Shown here: positions 50,455 to 58,489 of the stretch, piece by piece | Layout of the letters: every line of letters starts with the position of its first letter | Numbering within the stretch: position 1 is the stretch's first letter | From: Bacteriovorax stolpii | Lineage (GTDB): Bacteria > Bdellovibrionota > Bacteriovoracia > Bacteriovoracales > Bacteriovoracaceae | Direction: 5' to 3' | Assembly: GCA_945883845.1 (NCBI GenBank) | Contig: CAMCYI010000006.1 | Span: 1-64,000, forward strand | Length of the DNA stretch: 64,000 nt | Program-made: the position numbers and the translations under genes | The notes under the pieces: model-generated | Databases searched by the model: none | Told to the model about the DNA's origin: nothing | What the model saw: only the letters and a program-made list of their open reading frames with translations

Positions 50455-51387
50455 ATGAAAGTAACTTTAGTCTTTCCAGGACAAGGGACTCAATACGTTG
50501 GCATGGGAAAGGTGTTTTGTGCTGAAGCGCATTTTGAACGTGCGAACAAGGCCACAGGTTACGATCTCCGCAAAATGATGCTCGAAGGTCCGTCCGATGA
50601 TCTCAAGCTCACAGAAAACACACAGCCAGCCATTGTTGCTCACTCTCTGATGCTCTTTGATAAACTCGCTCCCCTTCTCGCTCAAAAAAATATTCAGATT
50701 GAAAGAGTACTTGGCCATTCAGTGGGCGAGTACGCTGCCCTCGCTGCTGCCGGTGTTATCAGCTTCGAAGAAGCTGTGAAGGCCGTGCATTTCAGAGGAA
50801 AATACATGCAGGAAGCAAGTCCTGCTGGCAAAGGCACGATGTACGCGATCCTGAAGCAGGATGAAGCGATCATTCGTGAGACTTGTGAAGCTGCTTCAAA
50901 CTCAGATGAAAAAGTTTCTCCGGCCAACTTCAATGAGCCGGCTCAGATTGTGATCTCCGGCGATAAGTATGCCTGCGAAAGAGCGATCCGCTTGATGGAA
51001 GAAAAAACTGGTGCTCGTGTGAAAGCAATCGAGCTTCAGGTGTCTGCGCCATTTCACTGCGCTTTGATGAAGCCAGCGGAAATCAAACTAAAAGCGGTTC
51101 TCGATCAGATCGTCTTTCACCCGTTGAAATTTAATTACATTGCGAACGTTGATGCTCACGAGTACCCGAAGGATACAAGTCCGCAGGTGATGAAAGACAA
51201 TCTTCTTAAACAGGTTTGTGGAAGTGTTTTGTGGACTCACTCAATTCAGACTCTGCCTGACGATACAGTCATCATCGAGTGTGGTCCCGGCAAAGTTCTC
51301 GCTGGATTGATTAAAAAGATTAACCCGAATTTGAAAGTGATCTCTCTCGATAATGAGACGGGATTTGCAGAAGTTGAGGCATTATGA
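50455..51387 (+). CDS. fabD: Malonyl-CoA:ACP transacylase
   Basis: FabD loads malonyl groups onto ACP. The 310-residue product has the active-site GHSVGEY with Ser89, PGQGTQ near the N-terminus, and the catalytic His in SAPFHCALM. It overlaps fabG by four bases (ATGA). Confidence 0.96.
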   Translation: MKVTLVFPGQGTQYVGMGKVFCAEAHFERANKATGYDLRKMMLEGPSDDLKLTENTQPAIVAHSLMLFDKLAPLLAQKNIQIERVLGHSVGEYAALAAAGVISFEEAVKAVHFRGKYMQEASPAGKGTMYAILKQDEAIIRETCEAASNSDEKVSPANFNEPAQIVISGDKYACERAIRLMEEKTGARVKAIELQVSAPFHCALMKPAEIKLKAVLDQIVFHPLKFNYIANVDAHEYPKDTSPQVMKDNLLKQVCGSVLWTHSIQTLPDDTVIIECGPGKVLAGLIKKINPNLKVISLDNETGFAEVEAL

Positions 51388-52142
51388 TTGCAAAGTATAC
51401 AGATCTTGAAGGAAAAGTTGTGCTCGTTACAGGCGGAGCTCGCGGGATCGGGAAATCGATTTGCCTTGCACTGGCCTCTCAAGGCGCACACGTTGTTTTC
51501 AATTACCGTGGTGACGAAGCTAAAGCGACGGCACTTGCCGGTGAACTTGAAACCGTTGGCGGAAAAGCGACCGGTTTAAAATTCGATGTGACAGACTACG
51601 AAGCCATGACCAAAGCTCTCGATGAATTTACAAAAAATGTCGCTCCGATTTCTGGTCTTGTGAACAACGCGGGAATTTCAAAAGACACTCTCCTCCTTCG
51701 CTTAAAGCCAGACGAGATTTCTTCCATCATCGATACGAATCTCAAAGGTTCCATGATGGTCACCCAGGCCCTATCGCGGAATTTTCTTCGTGCTGAAAAT
51801 GTTTCGATTGTTCACATGAGTTCTATCGTGGGTGTGATGGGAAATGCCTCGCAAGCAGCATATGCAGCTTCTAAAGCAGGACTCATCGGATTCTCTAAAT
51901 CCATCGCTAAAGAGCTCGCGAGCCGCAATTTGCGTAGTAATGTGATTTGCCCTGGATTCATCCAAACTGACATGACCGACGCACTAAATGAGAAGGCGAA
52001 AGAGGAATACAACAAATCTATTCCGCTCGGGCGCTTTGGAACAACAGAGGAAGTAGCGAATTTGACGTGTTTCCTACTGAGCAGAGCGTCAGGATACATG
52101 ACCGGAGAGGTGATTAAAATTGACGGCGGACTCTATATCTAA
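51384..52142 (+). CDS. fabG: 3-oxoacyl-ACP reductase
   Basis: FabG reduces 3-oxoacyl-ACP with NADPH. The 252-residue product is a classical short-chain dehydrogenase: TGGARGIGKS (near 14-23), NNAG, a Ser in SSIVG, and the YAASK catalytic pair. The C-terminal GEVIKIDGGLYI is typical. Confidence 0.95.
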   Translation: MIAKYTDLEGKVVLVTGGARGIGKSICLALASQGAHVVFNYRGDEAKATALAGELETVGGKATGLKFDVTDYEAMTKALDEFTKNVAPISGLVNNAGISKDTLLLRLKPDEISSIIDTNLKGSMMVTQALSRNFLRAENVSIVHMSSIVGVMGNASQAAYAASKAGLIGFSKSIAKELASRNLRSNVICPGFIQTDMTDALNEKAKEEYNKSIPLGRFGTTEEVANLTCFLLSRASGYMTGEVIKIDGGLYI

Positions 52143-52202
52143 TAATTTAACTGAATCAAAATATGGCTAACTAGATAGAATTATTCTCCGGAGGATATTT
52201 GA

Positions 52203-52436
52203 ATGGAATTGCAGGATAAAGTAATCAAGCTCGTTTCTGAAGCTACTAAAATGGACGCTGCTAACATCAGTATGAACACAAGCTTCGTTGACGATCTTAA
52301 CCTTGATTCTTTGGACATGGTTGAACTCATGATGAAGATGGAAGATGAGTTCGGCGTAGAAATTCCTGAAGACGAAACTGAGAACCTCAAGTCGATCGGC
52401 GACGTGGTTACTTACCTCAAAGCAAAATCTCACTAA
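52203..52436 (+). CDS. acpP: Acyl carrier protein
   Basis: ACP carries growing acyl chains on a 4'-phosphopantetheine arm. The 77-residue acidic product has Ser36 in DLNLDSLDMVEL as the attachment site. GGAGG is eight bases before the ATG. A terminator with a UUCG loop follows directly. Confidence 0.97.
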   Translation: MELQDKVIKLVSEATKMDAANISMNTSFVDDLNLDSLDMVELMMKMEDEFGVEIPEDETENLKSIGDVVTYLKAKSH

Positions 52437-52442
52437 GTGATT

Positions 52443-52468
52443 AAAAGCCTCCTTCGGGAGGCTTTTTG
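52443..52468 (+). terminator. Terminator or attenuator between acpP and fabF
   Basis: AAAAGCCTCC (52443-52452) pairs with GGAGGCTTTTT (52457-52467) around a stable TTCG tetraloop, followed by GTTTTT. fabF starts about 20 bases later, so read-through must supply it or it has its own promoter. This would let acpP be made in excess. Confidence 0.9.
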
Positions 52469-52487
52469 TTTTTAAGGGTCAAATTTT

Positions 52488-53732
52488 ATGAAATTAAACA
52501 GAGTAGCAGTGACCGGCATTGGTGCCATCTGCGGATTAGGTAATTCATTAAACGAAGTCTGGGCGAATGCTCTGGAAGGAAAATCCGGGATCACACGTCT
52601 CGAGAGACATCCGAACATGGAGAACTGGGCGGTAACGTTCGGTGGAGAAGTGAAGAACTTCAAGCTCGATCCAAAACTCATGGATCCAAAGGATCAGGAT
52701 CGATTCGATCTCTTCAATCAATACGCTCTTCACGCAGGTGAGGAAGCGATACAGATGTCCGGCATCCTCGAAGCAAAATACGCTCCGGAAAAAATCGGTA
52801 TTCTTCTCGGAACTGGTCTCGGCGGATTCCCTCACATTGAAATGAACCATCAGGCGTTTCTTGAAAAAGGCCCACGCCGCGTTTCTCCTTTCTTTATTCC
52901 TTCTGTGATTCCGAACATGGCCCCTGGGCTTATGTCGATCCACTACGGATTTAAAGGTATCAACTTTTCCATCGCTTCGGCGTGCGCTTCAAGTGCACAC
53001 GCTCTTGGCGTCGCTGCTTCAGAAATCATGATGGGCCGTCAGGACGCCATGATCACTGGTGGAACGGAAGCTGTTATTACTGGTTATACCATCGCTGGTT
53101 TCGCCAACATGAAAGCACTTTCAAAACGTAACGAAGAACCGCATCGCGCTTCACGTCCTTACGATGTTGATCGTGACGGATTCGTGATGGGCGAAGGTGC
53201 AGGTATCATTGTTATTGAAAACTGGGACAAGGCCGTTGCCCGCGGAGCGAAGATTCTCGCAGAAGTTGTCGGTTTCGGTGCTTCAGCTGATGCCCATCAC
53301 TTCACAGCTCCACATCCGGAAGGACTTGGTGCTTTGACGTGTATGAATCAGGCCATCGAACTTTCCAATATCAGAAAAGAAGACATCGGTTACGTGAACG
53401 CTCATGGAACATCAACCCCACTCGGAGATGTTGCTGAAACTCAGGCGATCAAAAAAGTATTCGGCGATCATGCTTACAAGCTTGCTGTAAGCTCGACGAA
53501 ATCAATGACTGGTCATTTGCTTGGAGCTGCCGGTGGACTTGAAAGTATTTTCTGTATCAAGGCCCTTCAGACGGGAATTCTTCCTCCGACGATCAATCTT
53601 GATAACCAGGATCCAATGTGTGATCTGAACTACGTCGCGAATAAAGCGCAGAAGAAAGATCCTCAGTACGCTCTCAATAACTCGTTTGGGTTTGGCGGAA
53701 CAAACTCCTCAACGATCTTCAAAAAAGTTTAA
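52488..53732 (+). CDS. fabF: 3-oxoacyl-ACP synthase II (KAS II)
   Basis: FabF elongates acyl-ACP with malonyl-ACP. The 414-residue product has the Cys-His-His triad: Cys in SIASACASSAHALG, His in VNAHGTSTPLGD, His in STKSMTGHLLGAAGG. A C-terminal GFGGTNSS motif is present. It has its own terminator. Confidence 0.97.
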   Translation: MKLNRVAVTGIGAICGLGNSLNEVWANALEGKSGITRLERHPNMENWAVTFGGEVKNFKLDPKLMDPKDQDRFDLFNQYALHAGEEAIQMSGILEAKYAPEKIGILLGTGLGGFPHIEMNHQAFLEKGPRRVSPFFIPSVIPNMAPGLMSIHYGFKGINFSIASACASSAHALGVAASEIMMGRQDAMITGGTEAVITGYTIAGFANMKALSKRNEEPHRASRPYDVDRDGFVMGEGAGIIVIENWDKAVARGAKILAEVVGFGASADAHHFTAPHPEGLGALTCMNQAIELSNIRKEDIGYVNAHGTSTPLGDVAETQAIKKVFGDHAYKLAVSSTKSMTGHLLGAAGGLESIFCIKALQTGILPPTINLDNQDPMCDLNYVANKAQKKDPQYALNNSFGFGGTNSSTIFKKV

Positions 53733-53759
53733 AAAGGCCTCCCTCAGGGAGGTTTTTTT
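53731..53759 (+). terminator. Intrinsic terminator after fabF
   Basis: CCTCCC (53738-53743) pairs with GGGAGG (53747-53752) around TCA, followed by seven T and preceded by five A. Confidence 0.85.
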
Positions 53760-53815
53760 ACTTCTCACCTTAGAAAAGTAGCCACCATTAATAGGCGGGT
53801 TAGTCATTAACGTGG

Positions 53816-53876
53816 GTCCTAAAAGCCTGGATAGACAGCATCTGTTATATGAAGTGCCGAAGTTCTTTTAAAATAG
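53816..53876 (+). promoter_or_regulatory. Upstream motif shared with the glyA upstream region
   Basis: GTCCTAAAA (53816), ACAGCA 19 bases on (53835) and CTTTTAAAATAG (53865) occur again upstream of glyA at 55412, 55431 and 55464. The first two are at the same spacing in both. It may be a promoter class; no sigma consensus that I know matches closely. Confidence 0.35.
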
Positions 53877-53880
53877 TCCC

Positions 53881-54663
53881 ATGAACATCTTCTTTCTTTT
53901 AGTGATTTCCATGGCCGCTCTGGCATCGAGTGCGAGGTTGGGCTCTCAGGCCATCAAGATTCAAACAGGCTCACCAGATATTGATGAAAGCGTGCAGGAG
54001 CTTCGTAACTATTGTCCTGAGAATGTAGAACTCTATCTTTGCCGTGTTCAGGTTCAGAGTGATTGTGAGAATGGGGATAGAGGGAAGGCCTGTAAAACGT
54101 TAAACAGAATTGTCGAATACGAGATGTCTCACATTCAAAAAGTCACTAAGGTGAAATTGGTATCGTCGACGCCTTCCCTAGTTACTCCGGTTGACCAATC
54201 AAAGCTGGGTTGTCCTTCCCCACTTCAACCTAAGGTTATCGACCGTGCTCCAGCCGCCCTTCCTGTTGTCATGAATGACATCGTCGTCCAGCGTGGATCA
54301 CCGAATATTACCAATGTGAGTGATGAAAAACTTATTGAGATGGAAAACAAGCCTCAATGGATTCCGCTCTTTCGTGAAAAAAATCGCGCTATCGAGGATC
54401 TAAGAAATCAGATTAATAAGTCCCAGGTTCAGGTTCAATGTAACAATGATTCAGACTGCAGAGTTCAGCCTTTCGGAGTTCATGGTTGTGGGGGATATGA
54501 AGGCAGTTTTTCTTATTCGGTGATCAACGGTACACCGGGAATCATTGGCGACGTGGTGAGATTCACGCAACTTGATGGAGAACTTCGTATCGCTGGTTAT
54601 GCTTCCACATGCAGTATCTATTTAGTTCCCAAACCACAATGCTGGAACAATCTCTGCCAGTGA
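53881..54663 (+). CDS. Exported Cys-rich protein, paralogue of the next gene
   Basis: I do not recognise the family. The 260-residue product has an N-terminal signal peptide (about 1-17, then ASSARL). The mature part has two Cys regions: YCPEN..YLCRVQVQSDCENG (about 44-65) and CNNDSDCRV..HGCGGY (about 180-205), with a final C-containing tail. The second looks like a small disulfide-stabilised domain common in exported bacterial proteins (C-x-DxxC). It shares both Cys modules with the gene that begins 15 bases later, so the pair arose by tandem duplication. Confidence 0.68.
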   Translation: MNIFFLLVISMAALASSARLGSQAIKIQTGSPDIDESVQELRNYCPENVELYLCRVQVQSDCENGDRGKACKTLNRIVEYEMSHIQKVTKVKLVSSTPSLVTPVDQSKLGCPSPLQPKVIDRAPAALPVVMNDIVVQRGSPNITNVSDEKLIEMENKPQWIPLFREKNRAIEDLRNQINKSQVQVQCNNDSDCRVQPFGVHGCGGYEGSFSYSVINGTPGIIGDVVRFTQLDGELRIAGYASTCSIYLVPKPQCWNNLCQ

Positions 54664-54681
54664 AATGATCAGGAGAAGATG

Positions 54682-55392
54682 ATGCTGCTGATTCTGCTAT
54701 TTACTTCACAACTCGTTTTTAGTTCATCAACAAAAACCAGCAAAGGCTTTGTTGTGGCCCTGCAGCTTCAAGAGAGTGTCCAGCAACTCGCAGAATATTG
54801 TCCGGAATCTAAGGATACCTATCTCTGTCGAATGCAGGTTCAGAGAGATTGTGAGAATGGATCAGGCAAACAACCATGTGTGCTTCTCAATCAGCTTGTT
54901 GAAAATGAAGCTGCGTTTATTAAATTTGAGAAGATGAAAGCGATACCCGAATCGGCCAATCTGGGTCAGGAGAAATCCAGAGAAGGCTGTGGCCCTCAAC
55001 CTGCTCCTACTCTCGCGCCAGTAATGGTTTATGAAAAACTGAATGTGCATCGCGGATCTGATGTTGTGGAAGATGGAAAACCATACAGTGAACAAAGTCA
55101 GGCGATTGATATTCTCGTCAATAAAATCAATCAGGAGAAAGTTCCCCTTCACTGTGAAAAAGACTCTCAGTGCCATAGCATGAGTTATGGCCATATTTGG
55201 GAATGCCAAAAAATTGTAGGACTGTTTATTTACTCTGACATTAATGGAACTCCGCCGGTGTTTGAACTGATCCAACAATTCAACTCTTTAGATGCATCCC
55301 TCAACTCAAAACTTCATGGCTTCAGTAACTGCGTGATGAGTTTGCAGTTGGCCCAGCTCGCTTGTAAGAATAAAATCTGCGCACTTCCCTAG
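54682..55392 (+). CDS. Exported Cys-rich protein, tandem paralogue
   Basis: The 236-residue product starts with a short signal (FTSQLVFSSS end). It shares with its neighbour the first module (EYCPES..YLCRMQVQRDCENG) and a second module (CEKDSQCHSM, then WEC). Some Cys of the second module, including the CGG pair, are changed, so the disulfide pattern may differ. AGGAG upstream fits the second of two adjacent ATG codons (54682). Gene spacing is about 15-18 bases. Function unknown; duplication with divergence suggests surface or effector-like use but this is guesswork. Confidence 0.65.
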   Translation: MLLILLFTSQLVFSSSTKTSKGFVVALQLQESVQQLAEYCPESKDTYLCRMQVQRDCENGSGKQPCVLLNQLVENEAAFIKFEKMKAIPESANLGQEKSREGCGPQPAPTLAPVMVYEKLNVHRGSDVVEDGKPYSEQSQAIDILVNKINQEKVPLHCEKDSQCHSMSYGHIWECQKIVGLFIYSDINGTPPVFELIQQFNSLDASLNSKLHGFSNCVMSLQLAQLACKNKICALP

Positions 55393-55411
55393 TCTGAATC
55401 CCTTGTGACGC

Positions 55412-55475
55412 GTCCTAAAAAATCAAATAAACAGCAAAAAGCATAGGCAGAGCGGCCCCAGCCCTTTTAAAATAG
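55412..55475 (+). promoter_or_regulatory. Upstream motif of glyA, shared with 53816
   Basis: Second copy of GTCCTAAAA - N10 - ACAGCA plus CTTTTAAAATAG, 20 bases before the glyA ribosome site. See the entry at 53816. Confidence 0.35.
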
Positions 55476-55495
55476 GAGCATCCAAGGAGCCATTC

Positions 55496-56737
55496 ATGTC
55501 AAGTTACCTCGAGTCCATTGATCCGGAAGTCGCGAAATTCATCAAGCTTGAACAACAGCGCCAGGAAGAAGGCCTCGAGCTCATTGCTTCGGAAAATTAT
55601 TGTTCGAAAGCAGTGATGGAAGCGCAGGGATCTTGTCTTACAAATAAGTACGCTGAAGGTTATCCGAAGAAACGTTATTACAATGGTTGTGAATTCGTTG
55701 ATGAGATCGAGCAACTAGCTATCGACCGTTTGAAGAAAATTTTCAACGCTAATTATGCAAACGTTCAGCCGCACTCGGGCTCCGGTGCAAATATGGCAGT
55801 GTACATGGCGATGTTGAATCATGGTGATACTTTCCTCGGAATGGACCTTGCTCAGGGTGGTCACCTTACTCACGGTTCGCCGGTTAACTTCTCCGGAAAA
55901 CTCTACAAGGCCCTTCATTACGGACTTGATCCGAAAACTGAAACCATTGATTACAACAAGCTCGAAGAAATTGCGAAGAAAGAACGTCCACGGATGATTC
56001 TTGCCGGTGCTTCTGCATACCCACGTTTGATCGATTTTGAAAAATTCTCTCAAATTGCTAAATCAATCGATGCGATTCTCTTTGTCGATATGGCCCACAT
56101 TGCTGGTCTCGTAGCCGCTGGACTTCATCCGAATCCGATGGGCTTTGCAGATGTTGTAACTTCTACAACACACAAAACTCTCCGCGGCCCACGTGGAGGG
56201 TTGATCCTCACGAATAACGAAGAGCTTGGAAAAAAATTCAACTCTCTCATATTTCCGGGGATTCAGGGCGGACCACTCGAGCACGTGATCGCCGGGAAAG
56301 CTGTTGCATTCAAAGAGGCCCTCGAGCCTGCGTTCAAAACTTATCAGGAACAGGTTGTGAAGAACTCAAGAGTTCTCGCGAAGACACTGATGGATAACGG
56401 TATTGATCTCGTCTCTGGCGGAACAGATAACCATCTTATTCTCGTGAAGACTGACTCTGTGAATATGTCCGGTAAAGAAGCTGGTGAGATTCTTGAAAAG
56501 GTAGCAATCACTTGTAACAAGAACATGGTTCCGAATGATAAACGTTCACCGTTCGTCACTTCAGGTGTCCGTCTCGGTACTCCTGCTGTCACGACCCGCG
56601 GATTCAAAGAAAACGAAACGAAAATCATGGGCGAACTCATTGTGAAAGCGCTGAAAAATCATCAGGACGAAAAAGTTCTGAAAGAAGTGACAGCGTCCGT
56701 TCACGAGCTCTGCCGCAAATTTCCAGTATACGCCTAA
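55496..56737 (+). CDS. glyA: Serine hydroxymethyltransferase
   Basis: GlyA interconverts serine and glycine with tetrahydrofolate and PLP, feeding one-carbon metabolism. The 413-residue product has the family pattern with [15 protein letters not shown] near 83-97 and the PLP lysine in [13 protein letters not shown] (about 224-236). AAGGAG is six bases before the ATG. A Kazal-type lipoprotein gene follows nine bases after its stop. Confidence 0.97.
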   Translation: MSSYLESIDPEVAKFIKLEQQRQEEGLELIASENYCSKAVMEAQGSCLTNKYAEGYPKKRYYNGCEFVDEIEQLAIDRLKKIFNANYANVQPHSGSGANMAVYMAMLNHGDTFLGMDLAQGGHLTHGSPVNFSGKLYKALHYGLDPKTETIDYNKLEEIAKKERPRMILAGASAYPRLIDFEKFSQIAKSIDAILFVDMAHIAGLVAAGLHPNPMGFADVVTSTTHKTLRGPRGGLILTNNEELGKKFNSLIFPGIQGGPLEHVIAGKAVAFKEALEPAFKTYQEQVVKNSRVLAKTLMDNGIDLVSGGTDNHLILVKTDSVNMSGKEAGEILEKVAITCNKNMVPNDKRSPFVTSGVRLGTPAVTTRGFKENETKIMGELIVKALKNHQDEKVLKEVTASVHELCRKFPVYA

Positions 56738-56746
56738 GGATATTTT

Positions 56747-57004
56747 ATGAAATGGATTCTCCTTCTTGCACTCTTCGCCTGTTCAACTCAGGATAAAGTC
56801 CTTCCGGCAAAAATCGATACTCCAGCTGGTTCACCAACAGAGAGTGAAGCCAAGCCGGTGAGTCCTCTCACGGTGAGACCTTGCTATTGTATGAAAATGT
56901 TCCAGCCTGTTTGTGCTGGCGGAATGAGTTATGGGAACTCTTGTGAAGCCGAATGCCATGGCCACAAAAGTTGGAAAGAAGGATCTTGTCCTCCGAAAAA
57001 ATAA
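56747..57004 (+). CDS. Lipoprotein with a Kazal-type protease-inhibitor domain
   Basis: The 85-residue product has a signal with a lipobox Cys at 12 (LFAC), a Pro/Ser/Thr linker, and a Kazal-like domain at about 46-81 with six cysteines in the order C46-x-C48-x7-C56-x9-C66-x3-C70-x10-C81, plus the family's PVCAGGxxYGNxCEA core. Kazal domains inhibit serine proteases such as subtilisin- and trypsin-like enzymes. It would sit on the cell envelope. It is translated from AAGGA just after glyA, so both are co-transcribed. Confidence 0.85.
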   Translation: MKWILLLALFACSTQDKVLPAKIDTPAGSPTESEAKPVSPLTVRPCYCMKMFQPVCAGGMSYGNSCEAECHGHKSWKEGSCPPKK

Positions 57005-57017
57005 GAATTTCACTTTC

Positions 57018-57066
57018 GGGGGTTCAAAAAAGTTCTGCAACTTATTGAATCCCCGTCTTTCATCTT
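57018..57066 (+). terminator. Two-part stem-loop after the Kazal gene
   Basis: GGGGGTTCA (57018-57026) pairs with TGAATCCCC (57046-57054) with one G-U, enclosing an inner stem AAGTT/AACTT (57030-57034 with 57039-57043). A T-rich but imperfect tail follows. Likely the end of the glyA operon. Confidence 0.5.
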
Positions 57067-57156
57067 TGATCTATTTTCAGCCATTTAGCTTTATAACTTG
57101 TAACCGAAATGGTAGCATCCCTCCAACAACCACTAGATATAGTATAGGATAGCATT

Positions 57157-57660
57157 ATGAAATGCCCTTTCTGTTCGGCCCCAGACACAAAAGTTCTCGA
57201 TTCAAGAAACTCTGATGAGGGATCTGTCATTCGCCGCCGAAGAAAGTGCGAAGGATGCCAGAAGAGATTTACGACATTTGAAACTGTCGAACTCTCCATG
57301 CCGATGGTGATCAAGAGAGACGGAAGAAGAGAAGCTTTTAAGCGTGAGAAGATCAAAGGTGGGATTGAGAAGGCCTGTGAGAAACGTCCCATCTCTGAAG
57401 TTCAAAAAGATCGGATCATCAATAATATTGAAAAAGCGATTCTCGATATCTCTGATAAAGAAATCCAGACTCAGGACGTAGGTAACCTCGTGATGATGTA
57501 TCTTCGTCACCTTGATCCTGTGGCGTACATCAGATTTGCAGCAGTCTATCGTAAGTTCCAGGACGTTGAAGAGTTTGTAAACGAACTCAAGCACGACGAG
57601 CATAATCAGTTTAAGATCCCCCCTCAGCATTTAGGGAAGGAAGATAATCGTGAGTACTAA
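57157..57660 (+). CDS. nrdR: Transcriptional repressor NrdR
   Basis: NrdR senses ATP/dATP and represses ribonucleotide reductase genes. The 167-residue product starts with the zinc ribbon MKCPFC..DTKVLDSR, has the RRRRKCEGCQKRFTTFE segment with the second Cys pair, and an ATP-cone domain (KRDGRREAFKREKIKGGI, about 50-140). It overlaps nusB by 11 bases. Upstream, TATAGT near the start codon is a possible -10. Confidence 0.96.
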   Translation: MKCPFCSAPDTKVLDSRNSDEGSVIRRRRKCEGCQKRFTTFETVELSMPMVIKRDGRREAFKREKIKGGIEKACEKRPISEVQKDRIINNIEKAILDISDKEIQTQDVGNLVMMYLRHLDPVAYIRFAAVYRKFQDVEEFVNELKHDEHNQFKIPPQHLGKEDNREY

Positions 57661-58102
57661 ACGCGAATCACGGGAGTTCTGTCTCCAGTTTCTCTATCAT
57701 TTTCAGTTACCCGCCTTTCAGGAACTCAAAAAAAACGCGAACACGAGCGATCTGTTTGAACGCCTTCAGGAATTTAAAAACACTCTAGGCATTGAACTCG
57801 ATCCGCCGGCACTCGCCACTGTTTCAACCATAGTGAAAGGCATCCTGAAGAACCACGAAGATCTCGAAGAGATTCTTGTGAGATACCTCAAGAACTGGAA
57901 ACTATCCCGCATCTCAAAAATTGAACACACGATCTTCATGCTCGCGATTTATGAGTTGAAATACATGCCGGAAATCCCGGGCAAAGTAGTGATCAACGAA
58001 GCTATCGAACTGGGCAAGAAATACTCGACGAAAGAATCGGCCGGATTCCTTAATGGAATTCTCGATAACGTCTTCAAGCAAGAGCTTAAGCGCGATGAAT
58101 GA
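57650..58102 (+). CDS. nusB: Transcription antitermination protein NusB
   Basis: NusB binds boxA RNA with NusE and supports rRNA antitermination. The 150-residue helical product has the family elements: RESREFCLQFLYHF at the N-terminus, LKNWKLSRISKIEHTIFMLAIYELKY and INEAIELGKKYSTKESAGFLNGILD at the C-terminus. It is coupled with nrdR, as in many bacteria, and with the following small gene by eight bases. Confidence 0.95.
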   Translation: MSTKRESREFCLQFLYHFQLPAFQELKKNANTSDLFERLQEFKNTLGIELDPPALATVSTIVKGILKNHEDLEEILVRYLKNWKLSRISKIEHTIFMLAIYELKYMPEIPGKVVINEAIELGKKYSTKESAGFLNGILDNVFKQELKRDE

Positions 58103-58466
58103 TTTCCTGTCTCTCGTCAGTCCTGAGACCCGGGCCATTATCTGGATACCGAAGCAGGAAAACGAATCTCAACATCCTCATTATAAAACCATCGATTATC
58201 TTTGTGACGGAATCCTGACTGCTTCCTTGCCTGCTCTCAGTCAAAAATCGAGTCTTGTTATCGCTGCCAGAAACTTCGGCTCAACTTTGATGATTTTTGT
58301 GGCACGTACACTTGTGAAAAAAGAACTGGAAAGCTTCCTGTCACTGGTGAAAATAGAAGAATTCAATGCCGGAGATATTTTGTTGGTAGATGACGGGAAT
58401 CTTATCGCTGAACTTGAGGGCATGTTGACTAAAACAGTGACCGCAAAATTGAAGAGGGTGAACTAG
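58095..58466 (+). CDS. Small cytosolic protein downstream of nusB, function unknown
   Basis: The 123-residue product (ATG 58095, overlapping nusB by eight bases) has no signal peptide. It shows alternating strands and helices: LVIAARNFGSTLMIFVARTL and a C-terminal GDILLVDDGNLIAELEG. I do not recognise the family. Translational coupling to nusB suggests it is expressed with it. Confidence 0.6.
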   Translation: MNDFLSLVSPETRAIIWIPKQENESQHPHYKTIDYLCDGILTASLPALSQKSSLVIAARNFGSTLMIFVARTLVKKELESFLSLVKIEEFNAGDILLVDDGNLIAELEGMLTKTVTAKLKRVN

Positions 58467-58475
58467 TCACCCTCT
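58453..58475. terminator. Bidirectional hairpin between convergent genes
   Basis: AGAGGGTGA (58453-58461) pairs perfectly with TCACCCTCT (58467-58475) around ACTAG. T-tracts on both sides are short, so termination is likely but not certain. Confidence 0.6.
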
Positions 58476-58489
58476 CCGAGATTTTAAAA

